Shown: one piece after another, positions 7,153-14,718 of the stretch
Position numbering within the stretch: the first letter of the stretch is position 1
Layout of the letters: every line of letters begins with the position of its first letter
Assembly: GCA_043798445.1 (NCBI GenBank)
Contig: JAZDOQ010000001.1
Span: forward strand, 1 to 26,405
Origin: CAIJMI01 sp043798445
GTDB taxonomy: Bacteria; Patescibacteriota; Microgenomatia; UBA10105; UBA927
DNA: 26,405 nt
Direction: 5' to 3'
Program-made: the position numbers and the translations under genes
Notes under the pieces: generated by a model
The model's database searches: none
What the model was told of the DNA's origin: nothing
The model's input: the letters and a program-made list of their open reading frames with translations, nothing else

Positions 7153-8460
7153 TCATTTTAGTGCAAATGGGATATGTATGCTAGTGCGGACGGCTCCGAT
7201 AAACGTCATGTTTCCTGTAATAAAGAAAATATCATGTGTGTTTTTATGTATATATGATTGTTGAAATTGTGAAATATCAACAGATGTTACCCGTGTCCCA
7301 TGGGCAATTTTTTTAAATTCTTGAACATCTTCAGTCGATTCTCTCCGCTCAGGGAAAAAAACAAGAATAAATTCAGATGCGAAAGGAGATACATGAGCAA
7401 TAAACGTTTTTGTACGTTTTTGTAATTGCGCCGGGAGAACAATTCGCAATTTTTTATAGGGAAACAGTTGGTGAAGCGATTGAATACATGCAAGTGTTTT
7501 TGCATTATCCATAATGAGTATGTGTCCCTTTAGATATCGTATCTCCATTCTTCCCGGAAACTGCATTGATGCGAACGCATCTCGTATTTGTTTGTCTGTA
7601 ATCGTCGTGAACGTTTTTGCAGCAGTTATGGCAAGCGCAGCATTTCCTTCCTGAAATGTACCGTGAAGCGTCAATGGAATATCTGTGATAGTTATGTCTT
7701 GATTTTTGTAGGTAGCTGTTTGTATTGATGATACATTCATATATGGCTTGATGGGAGAAGCGGTAAGAAGAAAATCCCTACCCGTTATTTTTAACGATGA
7801 ATTGGTTCTTGTACAAAGTTTTTTGATATATGATTGGATAGCCGGTTGAGTTGCGCCGGTAATGACAGTTGTTGTATTTTTTACGATACCCATTTTTTCC
7901 TTTGCTATTTCTTTTATTGTTCTACCAAGAATGTCCGTATGCATACGGGAAACATTGGTAAGAATAAATAGTTTTGAAGAACAGATGTTTGTTGCGTCGA
8001 CACGTCCTCCTCTACCAACTTCTATTACAGCAACATCAACATGGTTGTCATAGAAATACCAAAGTGCGATTGCAACCAGGAGTTCAAAATAGGTTGGTGT
8101 ATTGTTTTTATGTTTCTGGGAAATTTTTCTAATTATCGGTTTTATGGTATTTACATAAGAGACAAATTCTTTATCCGGAATTGGAATTCTGTTTATTGAC
8201 ATGCGTTCCGTGATTGATTGAATATGTGGTTTGATATGCAGCCCTACGGTTAGTCCTGCATGTTCAAGTAGTGTTGCGGTCATATATGCCGTTGATCCTT
8301 TTCCTGAAGACCCTCCTACGTGAATGACGGTGAGGGAATTTTGTGGATTACCAAGAGCGTTCATGAGCGTTTTCATCCGTGAAAGCGTCCGTTCACGAGG
8401 GTGATTCTGTGGTGCAATAAACGAATTACAATAGTCTTCGGCTTCCTGAAGCGTGCGCAT
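7153..8460 (-). CDS. folC: FolC-like Mur ligase family protein (folylpolyglutamate synthase)
   Basis: 435 aa. Expected role: ATP-dependent addition of glutamate to folates, which keeps them in the cell. The P-loop reads HVGGSSGKGST (47-57; usual form GTNGKGS), followed by EVGRGGRVDATN (about 147-158) and HTDILGRTIKEIAKEKMGI (174-192). Two family motifs are altered: the usual LDH before TDILG reads RMH, and the usual DGAHNP of the C-terminal domain reads DNAKTL (about 323). It is therefore a divergent member; the folate assignment leans on context. Its ATG overlaps the hydA stop as TAATG, which implies translational coupling to the hydrogenase. Dihydrofolate synthase activity cannot be judged. 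Confidence 0.85.
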   Translation of the reverse strand: MRTLQEAEDYCNSFIAPQNHPRERTLSRMKTLMNALGNPQNSLTVIHVGGSSGKGSTAYMTATLLEHAGLTVGLHIKPHIQSITERMSINRIPIPDKEFVSYVNTIKPIIRKISQKHKNNTPTYFELLVAIALWYFYDNHVDVAVIEVGRGGRVDATNICSSKLFILTNVSRMHTDILGRTIKEIAKEKMGIVKNTTTVITGATQPAIQSYIKKLCTRTNSSLKITGRDFLLTASPIKPYMNVSSIQTATYKNQDITITDIPLTLHGTFQEGNAALAITAAKTFTTITDKQIRDAFASMQFPGRMEIRYLKGHILIMDNAKTLACIQSLHQLFPYKKLRIVLPAQLQKRTKTFIAHVSPFASEFILVFFPERRESTEDVQEFKKIAHGTRVTSVDISQFQQSYIHKNTHDIFFITGNMTFIGAVRTSIHIPFALK

Positions 8461-10127
8461 TATAGTGTGTAGTGGCAGATTTTATGAATGATGCTGTCGT
8501 CTGTTAAAAAATCTGTATACAGCGCCTGTACCGCTGGATTATCATGAGCAAAGCGGATAGGTGAGTTTTTGTCAATCGAAAATAGCGCTGCTGCCCGTTT
8601 TTTTCTGATATCATCATTTACAGGTATTGGTTGTCCTCCTCCGCCGATACATCCTCCACGGCACGCCATAATTTCGATATAATCGAATGCATCAAGATTG
8701 TTAATGATTTTTCCAACATTCCCAAGCCCGTCAAGCGCAGCAATCCGCAGGGTTAAACCAGGTGCTTTTACTTCCATGGTTTTGTATCCATCAAGGGTAG
8801 TGATTTGATCAAATTCGAGAATATCCGGATTTTTTCCTGTAAGATAATAAAATCCTGTTCGAAGCGCCGATACCATAACACCCCCCGATGCACCATATAT
8901 GACACCTGCTCCAGTTGGTTTACCGAGCGGATCGTCCATTGGAACGCCTTTTAATGTTGCTAGATCAATGTTTTTTTCTTTTATCATTGTTGCGATTTCA
9001 ACCGTTGTCAGAACATTGTCAATTCTGTTTAGTCCCTCAATTTGAAACTCCGGTCTGTGTGATTCCCATTTTTTTGCAAGGCACGGCATAATGGATACAA
9101 CATGAACCTGTTCTTTTGGTATGTGCATTTTATTAGCCCAGTGCCATTTGATAATCCCGCCCATCATAATTTGTGGAGAGTGTACAGAGGTAAGATTTGG
9201 TAACAATTTTGGAAAATACACACCTAAATACCGTACCCATCCGGGACAACAGGATGTAAACATCGGAAGTTTTCCTTTATGTTTTAACCGTTCAACAAGT
9301 TCCTTCGCTTCTTCGACTGTTGTGATATCAGCGCCGACTGATGTATCAAAGACATAATCAAATCCTAGCAGTTTTAATGCTTCAACAAGCTGTTCAGTGG
9401 CAACAATGCCGTAAGGAAGACCAAATTCTTCACCGATCGCAGCCCTGACTGCCGGTGCAATTTGGGCAACCATGACCTGTTTATCAGCTTTTTTTGTAAG
9501 CAGTGATGCGACCTCGGTATACATATTCGGATTTGTTGAGATGGCTCCTGCTGGACAGTGCGCAAGACATTGTCCGCAAAACACACAGTAGCGGTCATGC
9601 AGTTTGGCTATTTCCTCCTTATATCCATAGTCTTTGACGCACACAGCGCATACTCCTTGGCTTTGACACGCTTTTACACAATTCCGACAATCCACACATT
9701 TTTTTAAATCATACGTGAGAATGTCTCTAAATGAAAATGTTCCGCGTTTGCTTTTCCTGGGTAGAAATTTTGACGTATGACATACACCTGCTTCGCAGGA
9801 AATTTTTTGCAACAGCGTTTTTCCAAAACTCTTGTCCGAGCCTTCATAATTAGCGATTAATAATTCCGCGTTCGTTTTTCGAAGTTTCAGAATCTCTTCG
9901 GTGTCTGTGTTCACAATCATGTCTTTTTTTGTTTTTGAGCTGCAGGACGTGATAATTTTCCCATCGACTTCGACAAGACACAGTCTGCAGTTCTCTTCAG
10001 GTTCGAAATCGGGGTGATAACAAATGGCTGGAATGGTATATCCGAGGCCCTTGAGTGCGGACAATAATTGTTGCCCTTCCTCTACCTGTTCCATCTTTCC
10101 GTTCACCGTAATCGTTATTGTTTCCAT
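8460..10127 (-). CDS. hydA: [FeFe] hydrogenase catalytic subunit, group A
   Basis: 555 aa. It should interconvert protons and H2 at an H-cluster in the cytosol. All H-cluster motifs are intact: TSCCPGW (Cys293 is the likely proton relay, Cys294 a ligand), MPCLAKKWE (Cys349) and EIMACRGGC (Cys489, Cys493). The N-terminus has a [2Fe-2S] ferredoxin domain (Cys36, 47, 50, 62) and two [4Fe-4S] clusters (Cys144/147/150/154 and Cys181/184/187/191). The His/Cys-ligated [4Fe-4S] motif that normally lies between them (H-x3-C-x2-C-x5-C) is missing: residues 90-110 have no Cys or His. Extra Cys111, 116, 160 and 163 are present. It starts inside the 3' end of the NuoF-like gene (13-base overlap) and shares TAATG with folC, so all three are coupled. 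The HydE/F/G maturation genes are not in the window. Confidence 0.97.
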   Translation of the reverse strand: METITITVNGKMEQVEEGQQLLSALKGLGYTIPAICYHPDFEPEENCRLCLVEVDGKIITSCSSKTKKDMIVNTDTEEILKLRKTNAELLIANYEGSDKSFGKTLLQKISCEAGVCHTSKFLPRKSKRGTFSFRDILTYDLKKCVDCRNCVKACQSQGVCAVCVKDYGYKEEIAKLHDRYCVFCGQCLAHCPAGAISTNPNMYTEVASLLTKKADKQVMVAQIAPAVRAAIGEEFGLPYGIVATEQLVEALKLLGFDYVFDTSVGADITTVEEAKELVERLKHKGKLPMFTSCCPGWVRYLGVYFPKLLPNLTSVHSPQIMMGGIIKWHWANKMHIPKEQVHVVSIMPCLAKKWESHRPEFQIEGLNRIDNVLTTVEIATMIKEKNIDLATLKGVPMDDPLGKPTGAGVIYGASGGVMVSALRTGFYYLTGKNPDILEFDQITTLDGYKTMEVKAPGLTLRIAALDGLGNVGKIINNLDAFDYIEIMACRGGCIGGGGQPIPVNDDIRKKRAAALFSIDKNSPIRFAHDNPAVQALYTDFLTDDSIIHKICHYTL

Positions 10128-11137
10128 ATTGTTTCTTTCTTATTCAACAAACTTAAGATGGCAGTGCCGGCTCCAACACCGAGTCCGCAAAAACTTGTTT
10201 TGGCAAGCGTCACGGCAATATCATGAAACAATTCCTTATTATATATTCCCTGCTTTGTCATTTCATGCAATCGATATATTCCTTCTCGACATGGTGTACA
10301 CTTACCGCAATTTTCTTTGATAAGAAATTGGAGTTTTTCGTGAAGAAACTGCAAGAATGGATGTTTTGAAGCGCTGTACACTAGAAGAGCTCCTGTTCCA
10401 CGATTTGCCGGTGTATTAAGTATTTCATTTTTTGTGACATACATACCGCTTGCGCCGCCGCCAAGTTGAATAAACCCGTCACCGGGAAAATCATTATTGG
10501 TTTGTATGAGAAGTTCTGAGACAGTGATGCTGTTTGATGCGTCATAGACACCCGGATTTGAAATATCGCCTGTTATCGAATACAGCCGTGTGTCATTATA
10601 TTTGCCCTGTGCAATCTGTCCTACCTGATAGAAAGTTTCAAGGTTATTAACGATCGTGGGTTTATCATATATGCCTTTGTTTGAAATATATGGCGGTTTC
10701 CTTCTTGGTTCCAGACGTTTTTGTTCAATGGCGTTAACAAGCACCGTATTCTCTCCGCATAAATATCCGCCTGGTTCTTTAAACACGACAAGAGGTAGCG
10801 TGGGAAACAATTTCTTCACCTCTTCGGTAATCGTCTTTTCGTATGTATCAAAATAGTCTTTACGAAGATAGAGATAAATTGTTTTTGTCTGTGGGAAAAT
10901 GGTATAGGCAACAGCGATGCCGTTTAAAAGTTCTGTTAGATGATTTTTGAGTATATATCCGTCTTTGAGCGTACCTGGTTCACCTTCTGAACCGTTGACT
11001 GCCATATAGATGCTGTCATGATGTTTGTTAAACATTTCCTGCCATTTGACAGCGGTTGAGTATCCGCTTCCTCCCCGGCCGACAAGCTTTGCTTGTTCAA
11101 TTTTTAAAAGTAGTGTTTCGGGAGACTGTTGTTCCAT
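10115..11137 (-). CDS. nuoF: NuoF/HydB-like NADH-binding flavoprotein, minimal form
   Basis: 340 aa. Expected role: exchange electrons between NAD(H) and HydA through FMN and a [4Fe-4S] cluster. Seen: the FMN loop GRGGSG (20-25), the NADH-site stretch NGSEGEPGTLKD (48-59), PGGYLCGEN (about 122-130), PRRKPPY...KPTIVNNLET, then CGKCTPC (Cys277, 280, 283) and a fourth ligand, Cys317, in SFCGLG. It is only the NuoF core. It lacks the N-terminal thioredoxin-like [2Fe-2S] domain and the C-terminal ferredoxin domain found in HydB of bifurcating hydrogenases, and no NuoE/HydC gene is nearby. The 3' end overlaps hydA by 13 bases. Twelve bases separate it from the upstream membrane gene. Bifurcation is doubtful with this reduced set; a simple NADH-linked enzyme is more likely. 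Confidence 0.93.
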   Translation of the reverse strand: MEQQSPETLLLKIEQAKLVGRGGSGYSTAVKWQEMFNKHHDSIYMAVNGSEGEPGTLKDGYILKNHLTELLNGIAVAYTIFPQTKTIYLYLRKDYFDTYEKTITEEVKKLFPTLPLVVFKEPGGYLCGENTVLVNAIEQKRLEPRRKPPYISNKGIYDKPTIVNNLETFYQVGQIAQGKYNDTRLYSITGDISNPGVYDASNSITVSELLIQTNNDFPGDGFIQLGGGASGMYVTKNEILNTPANRGTGALLVYSASKHPFLQFLHEKLQFLIKENCGKCTPCREGIYRLHEMTKQGIYNKELFHDIAVTLAKTSFCGLGVGAGTAILSLLNKKETIWKQ

Positions 11138-11149
11138 TGTTAGGATATA

Positions 11150-12763
11150 CTACAAAATTTCTTCTTTTTTCATCCGGATGAATCTTATCCATTCTTCAAC
11201 AACCCCGAAGATGACTTTCAGCGGAGCTTCGAGAACGAAATCAAACAGGAAAATAAAAAAGTTAATTTTTGCAATTTCTTTTGATAACATATCGCCTGCG
11301 TGAAGGATGGGAAGAAAGAAAAAGTCGATGAGCGGTTCTAAAATTCCCTGATGTTCAACAACCTCATATTCTTTTGCTGATTGGCGGATACGGTAGGCAA
11401 AGATGCTGACTAACGCAACGAAGAATACGAAAATGACTTGACTTACAAAGTTAAAATGTAATTTTGTGAGGGTAAATGCAATGACACCAAACGACATGGC
11501 AAACGCGGCGATATAAAATATGGTAAATATTGCAGAGAGAATGGGTCTGTTGTTTTTAATTGTGCCAGTGTATATTCCTCCTGCTACTTTTGCGTCGTCA
11601 AAATAGTGGAGGATTCCCCGTGCTTTGGCAACAAGCAGTTTTGTGTTCTCAGCACCCGGAATTTTAATAAATCCGGCAACAAAATAAAGAAGAATCGGAG
11701 GGAACAAAAGGTTAATGAATAACGGAATATAGTCTAACCGTTTTGCAACAAATAGATCGTACGGAGCTTCAAGAGCTAACGCAAATATCATTTTTGTAAG
11801 AAATATATAAATGATGCTGCGGACAACTGCCCGTCTCACTTTTGCTCCAATTTCGTGGTAGCGTTTGCTGGCAAGTGTTTCAAGCGCCGCATCTAATTTT
11901 TCCGGATCATCAATGATAGATCGAAGTTCTGTTTCTTTTTGTTCCAAAAAGAGATCACGAATGAGCCGGTATGGAGGAAGTTGCGTACGTAAGTGACGAA
12001 CAATCGGAGCATTTACTCGTAAAAAGAGATTGTCTTGAATATACCGAACTTGTTCTAAGAATGTGTCTACATGAGTTGCGATCGTATCATCTTGGACCAA
12101 AAACCATGCAGGATACATGATGCGGAGTAAATGATAGGAAATAAGTGCATTATCGGCCTGTGCAAATCCTCGTTCGACAGCAATGTATGTTTGGATATCA
12201 TGTTGTTTCTCATCAAGTTTTGGAATCTTTATGCGTTGTCGAAACGCCTGGTAAACAAAATTGACCAACGCTGCCCGTTTTGTGGGGGAAATAATTGCCT
12301 CGTCAATTTCTGATGATGCAAGTCCAAGCATCGTTCCCCAGGAGAGTCCATCTGCTTTTCCTGTTTGTCCAAAAACGTGTTGTCGAATATACAAATAGCG
12401 TTTAATAATACTTGTCAGTTCCTTGCTTTTTTGTTCATTCACGAATGAGCTATCGATGTATTTTGCCCACATGAGTTCAATTGCCAAATTTTCAGCAATT
12501 GTTTCTGCATTTTCTCCCAGCATGATGCGTCGTTTGAGAATGCGTTCAATGGCAGCACGCCTGACAAGATGCTCAGCTCTGAATTCTACGGCGTTTCTGG
12601 CTTTTTCATAGAGGGTTGCAAGGGCAGAAACAGTTCTCGATACGGATACCCCGCTTTCTCCTTTTGACAGGATGCGGTCTTGTTCAAAAACGGCAATCAA
12701 ATTCTCGACTGTTTTGGATAATTCCATACGTCTTTTAATCATTAGGACGGCATTTATGTGCAT
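11150..12763 (-). CDS. Conserved-looking membrane protein of unknown function
   Basis: 537 aa from the first ATG; in-frame ATGs at residues 8 and 13 are alternative starts, none with a Shine-Dalgarno sequence. I do not recognise a family. Residues 1-310 look soluble and helical, rich in Arg, Glu and Leu. From about 315 to 470 there are four hydrophobic segments (near 317-335, 350-372, 415-440 and 445-468), each separated by short charged loops. The C-terminal 50 residues contain an amphipathic stretch and end in charged RMKKEEIL. No cofactor or nucleotide motif is seen. It heads the hydrogenase/folate run, with 12 bases to the NuoF-like gene. It might anchor or couple the hydrogenase, or be unrelated. 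Confidence 0.8.
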   Translation of the reverse strand: MHINAVLMIKRRMELSKTVENLIAVFEQDRILSKGESGVSVSRTVSALATLYEKARNAVEFRAEHLVRRAAIERILKRRIMLGENAETIAENLAIELMWAKYIDSSFVNEQKSKELTSIIKRYLYIRQHVFGQTGKADGLSWGTMLGLASSEIDEAIISPTKRAALVNFVYQAFRQRIKIPKLDEKQHDIQTYIAVERGFAQADNALISYHLLRIMYPAWFLVQDDTIATHVDTFLEQVRYIQDNLFLRVNAPIVRHLRTQLPPYRLIRDLFLEQKETELRSIIDDPEKLDAALETLASKRYHEIGAKVRRAVVRSIIYIFLTKMIFALALEAPYDLFVAKRLDYIPLFINLLFPPILLYFVAGFIKIPGAENTKLLVAKARGILHYFDDAKVAGGIYTGTIKNNRPILSAIFTIFYIAAFAMSFGVIAFTLTKLHFNFVSQVIFVFFVALVSIFAYRIRQSAKEYEVVEHQGILEPLIDFFFLPILHAGDMLSKEIAKINFFIFLFDFVLEAPLKVIFGVVEEWIRFIRMKKEEIL

Positions 12764-12795
12764 CCGAGTGATTAGCTATTAATCTAATATTCTCT

Positions 12796-12801
12796 ATTAT
12801 A
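12796..12801 (-). promoter_or_regulatory. -10 box upstream of the membrane/hydrogenase/folate run
   Basis: A perfect TATAAT on the minus strand, about 33 bases before the first ATG at 12763. No good -35 is seen at 16-18 bases. It is the best candidate for the promoter of the eight-gene run. Confidence 0.5.
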
Positions 12802-12839
12802 CACGAGCCAGGTTTTCATAGCATTATGTGCCAAAAAAA

Positions 12840-12881
12840 GACCCGTGATATTTGCGCTTGCGCGTAAAGTGACCACGGGTC
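12840..12881 (-). terminator. Rho-independent terminator of the GH17-like gene
   Basis: GACCCGTG (12840-12847) pairs with CACGGGTC (12874-12881), with a small inner stem of GCGC/GCGC. On the minus strand the stem is followed by seven T's. It lies about 55 bases past the GH17-like stop and shields the promoter of the next run. Confidence 0.88.
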
Positions 12882-12935
12882 AGGGTACATCAAAATCTCT
12901 TAGTGAATATCACTTCTTTCTTCAATTTTCAGAGT

Positions 12936-14360
12936 TTATCTGTTGACTGATATTGAAGGATAATCACCTAAACCAGGATAGCCACCGCCATCTGCACGAG
13001 GTGCGTTTACTCCTTTCGGTAACAAGAATGCAAGTAGCTGTGTGGCTTGTGGATCCAGTCCTCCAGTAGTCACATAACACTCCCATGTTTTGTTTGCATT
13101 AATCGGTGTTAATGGATGATCCCATGTAGGTTTTGTCCACCAACCGTTTACATATATGTAGCAAGCGACCATGTATTTTGATGGGTCAATACCTGATACA
13201 TGTCCTGCCATTGCTCCATATTTTCCCAGTGCTGGATACGAGTCGATATAGATTCCTGGAGGTCCGGCTGGTGTTGGTGTTGCGGGAGGAATAGGTATTT
13301 GTGTTGGACTCCAATTGTCAGGCACAGTTACGCCTTCAAATACTTGTTCCATACCTTTTTTCATTCCACTACTTCCCCAAAGTCCCCAACATGCTTCCTG
13401 AGGCTTCTCAACTGTTCCTTTCCAGGGTTCATCAAAACTTGAGAAGTAAAAATATGGTACCTCTTCTTGTTTTGCCCAGGAAACGAAGTTGACAAAGTAT
13501 TCACTTGCGTTTGCCTCTGATGGAATGGCATTCTTTATCGTATTTCCGCAGCTTGGCCAGCCTGTTTCCGATATGAATACTTGCTTATGCTGTGCCCGCG
13601 ATACGACCCTGTTATATTGGGTGTTTAGCCAGAGAATTGAGTTACGCACACTCACTCCTGCCCAATATGGATAGATATTGACAAGTAAGGCATCTGTTTC
13701 TGTAATAACGGTTTCATTATTAAAGAAACTATCGGATACATCTGCTGTAGTGACAAGTGAAACTCCTGGTAGAGCCTCCTTTACTCTTTGCAAGTACTCA
13801 ACCAGCTGCTTTGCGGTCAAATCACCACGAAGCAATGTTTCGCTTCCTACAATGACCATTTCAGGGCTATACCGCGTTGCTGTGTCGATAAGGCAGGTTA
13901 GCTCTCGTTCATTTGCCTCAAGGTCACGATTTAGCCATCCACCAAGTGCGCTTTTTAATCCTCGCTCATGTGCAAGTGGTACAAGGTCGCTTAATCCCTG
14001 ACAGCCATACGTCCGAATCCATTCAACATAGGGTCCTATAACATCCAGTTGTGCTTTCATTTGTTCTATTGTGATAATCGTGCCTAATTCTGGATTTTGT
14101 CCTGGTTCGGTAAATGGGCCGTAGTCAACGCCAATTCTATACGCAACTGCCGGTGTTGGCGTTGGGTTAGGTGTCGGTGTGACTGTGGGCGTCGGTGTTG
14201 ATGTTTCTGTCGGAGTACTGGTTGGTATGAGCGTATTTGTAGGTACTGTGGTACGAACAGTCGTTGCTGTTGCAGCTTTGGGAGTTGCTGTGGGTACACA
14301 GGCTGCCAGAAGTAGCAATATGATCACATACACAATTGTGTACTTCCTAAATGTTTTCAT
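12936..14360 (-). CDS. GH17-like glycoside hydrolase lipoprotein
   Basis: 474 aa. The signal peptide ends in the lipobox LLAAC, so Cys21 should be lipidated and the protein held on the outer face of the membrane. Residues 22-71 form a Thr/Pro linker. The catalytic barrel (about 74-350) carries VGSE (Glu174, acid/base) and ISETGWPS (Glu265, nucleophile), with NIYPYW between. These are features of GH17, whose members act on beta-1,3-glucans. A second Pro/Thr linker (about 355-366) leads to a C-terminal beta-rich domain (about 368-474) with YIYVNGWWTKPTW. That type of domain is seen at the ends of other secreted bacterial glycosidases. AAGGAG lies six bases before the ATG. The substrate could be host or environmental glucan; this is inference. 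Confidence 0.88.
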   Translation of the reverse strand: MKTFRKYTIVYVIILLLLAACVPTATPKAATATTVRTTVPTNTLIPTSTPTETSTPTPTVTPTPNPTPTPAVAYRIGVDYGPFTEPGQNPELGTIITIEQMKAQLDVIGPYVEWIRTYGCQGLSDLVPLAHERGLKSALGGWLNRDLEANERELTCLIDTATRYSPEMVIVGSETLLRGDLTAKQLVEYLQRVKEALPGVSLVTTADVSDSFFNNETVITETDALLVNIYPYWAGVSVRNSILWLNTQYNRVVSRAQHKQVFISETGWPSCGNTIKNAIPSEANASEYFVNFVSWAKQEEVPYFYFSSFDEPWKGTVEKPQEACWGLWGSSGMKKGMEQVFEGVTVPDNWSPTQIPIPPATPTPAGPPGIYIDSYPALGKYGAMAGHVSGIDPSKYMVACYIYVNGWWTKPTWDHPLTPINANKTWECYVTTGGLDPQATQLLAFLLPKGVNAPRADGGGYPGLGDYPSISVNR

Positions 14361-14513
14361 TCATTTCTCCTTTTTTTGTGATAGTTGGATATGATACGCA
14401 CCATTACGCCGGGAAGACCAGTAAAAAATACGTGAATACCTCCCTTTCCAAGAGTGTTGTTTTTCCGTAGAGATTTTGAATTTTTAAGGTGCTACTAATC
14501 CTAGTATATTCAG

Positions 14514-14542
14514 AAACACAATAACTGCTGATAGTTATGTTT
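14514..14542 (-). other. Hairpin in the long leader of the GH17-like gene
   Basis: ATAACT (14521-14526) and AGTTAT (14533-14538) form a perfect 6-bp stem with a 6-base loop, and the flanking AAAC/GTTT can extend it past a bulge. If the promoter at 14563-14592 is right, it lies in a leader of about 195 bases. The rest of the gene-free stretch 14361-14718 holds the two divergent promoters listed here and nothing else I can name. Confidence 0.35.
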
Positions 14543-14562
14543 CCAAATTGGATATAGCTCGC

Positions 14563-14592
14563 AATATAGCCCTTTCTTGCATGGAAGGTCAA
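14563..14592 (-). promoter_or_regulatory. Putative promoter of the GH17-like gene
   Basis: On the minus strand TTGACC (14592-14587), an 18-base spacer, then TATATT (14568-14563). This predicts a leader of about 195 bases, unusually long for this window. A weaker TATCAT near 14390 is an alternative. Confidence 0.45.
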
Positions 14593-14665
14593 GTTTTTTG
14601 TAGCTTTGCATATAGATGGTAAACGGGCAATTCTTATGGCTCATGAGTTTGCTTTTGCCTTTCTG

Positions 14666-14694
14666 TTACAATTCTCGATTTGCGTTGCTAGAAT
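14666..14694 (+). promoter_or_regulatory. Promoter of the 2H phosphoesterase-like gene
   Basis: TTACAA (14666-14671), a 17-base spacer, then TAGAAT (14689-14694) preceded by TGC. Transcription would start near 14701, which rules out the in-frame TTG at 14695 as the start codon. Confidence 0.6.
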
Positions 14695-14718
14695 TTGCTT
14701 AACATACGTATTTGGAGT

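Noticed and set aside
8460..11137. Electron-bifurcating trimeric hydrogenase
   Set aside because: HydB extra domains and HydC are missing in the window, so a bifurcating complex cannot be supported from this sequence.
14404..14592. Possible 62-codon minus-strand gene upstream of the GH17-like gene
   Set aside because: Starts with TTG inside the likely -35 box, has no ribosome site and resembles no family; better read as leader.
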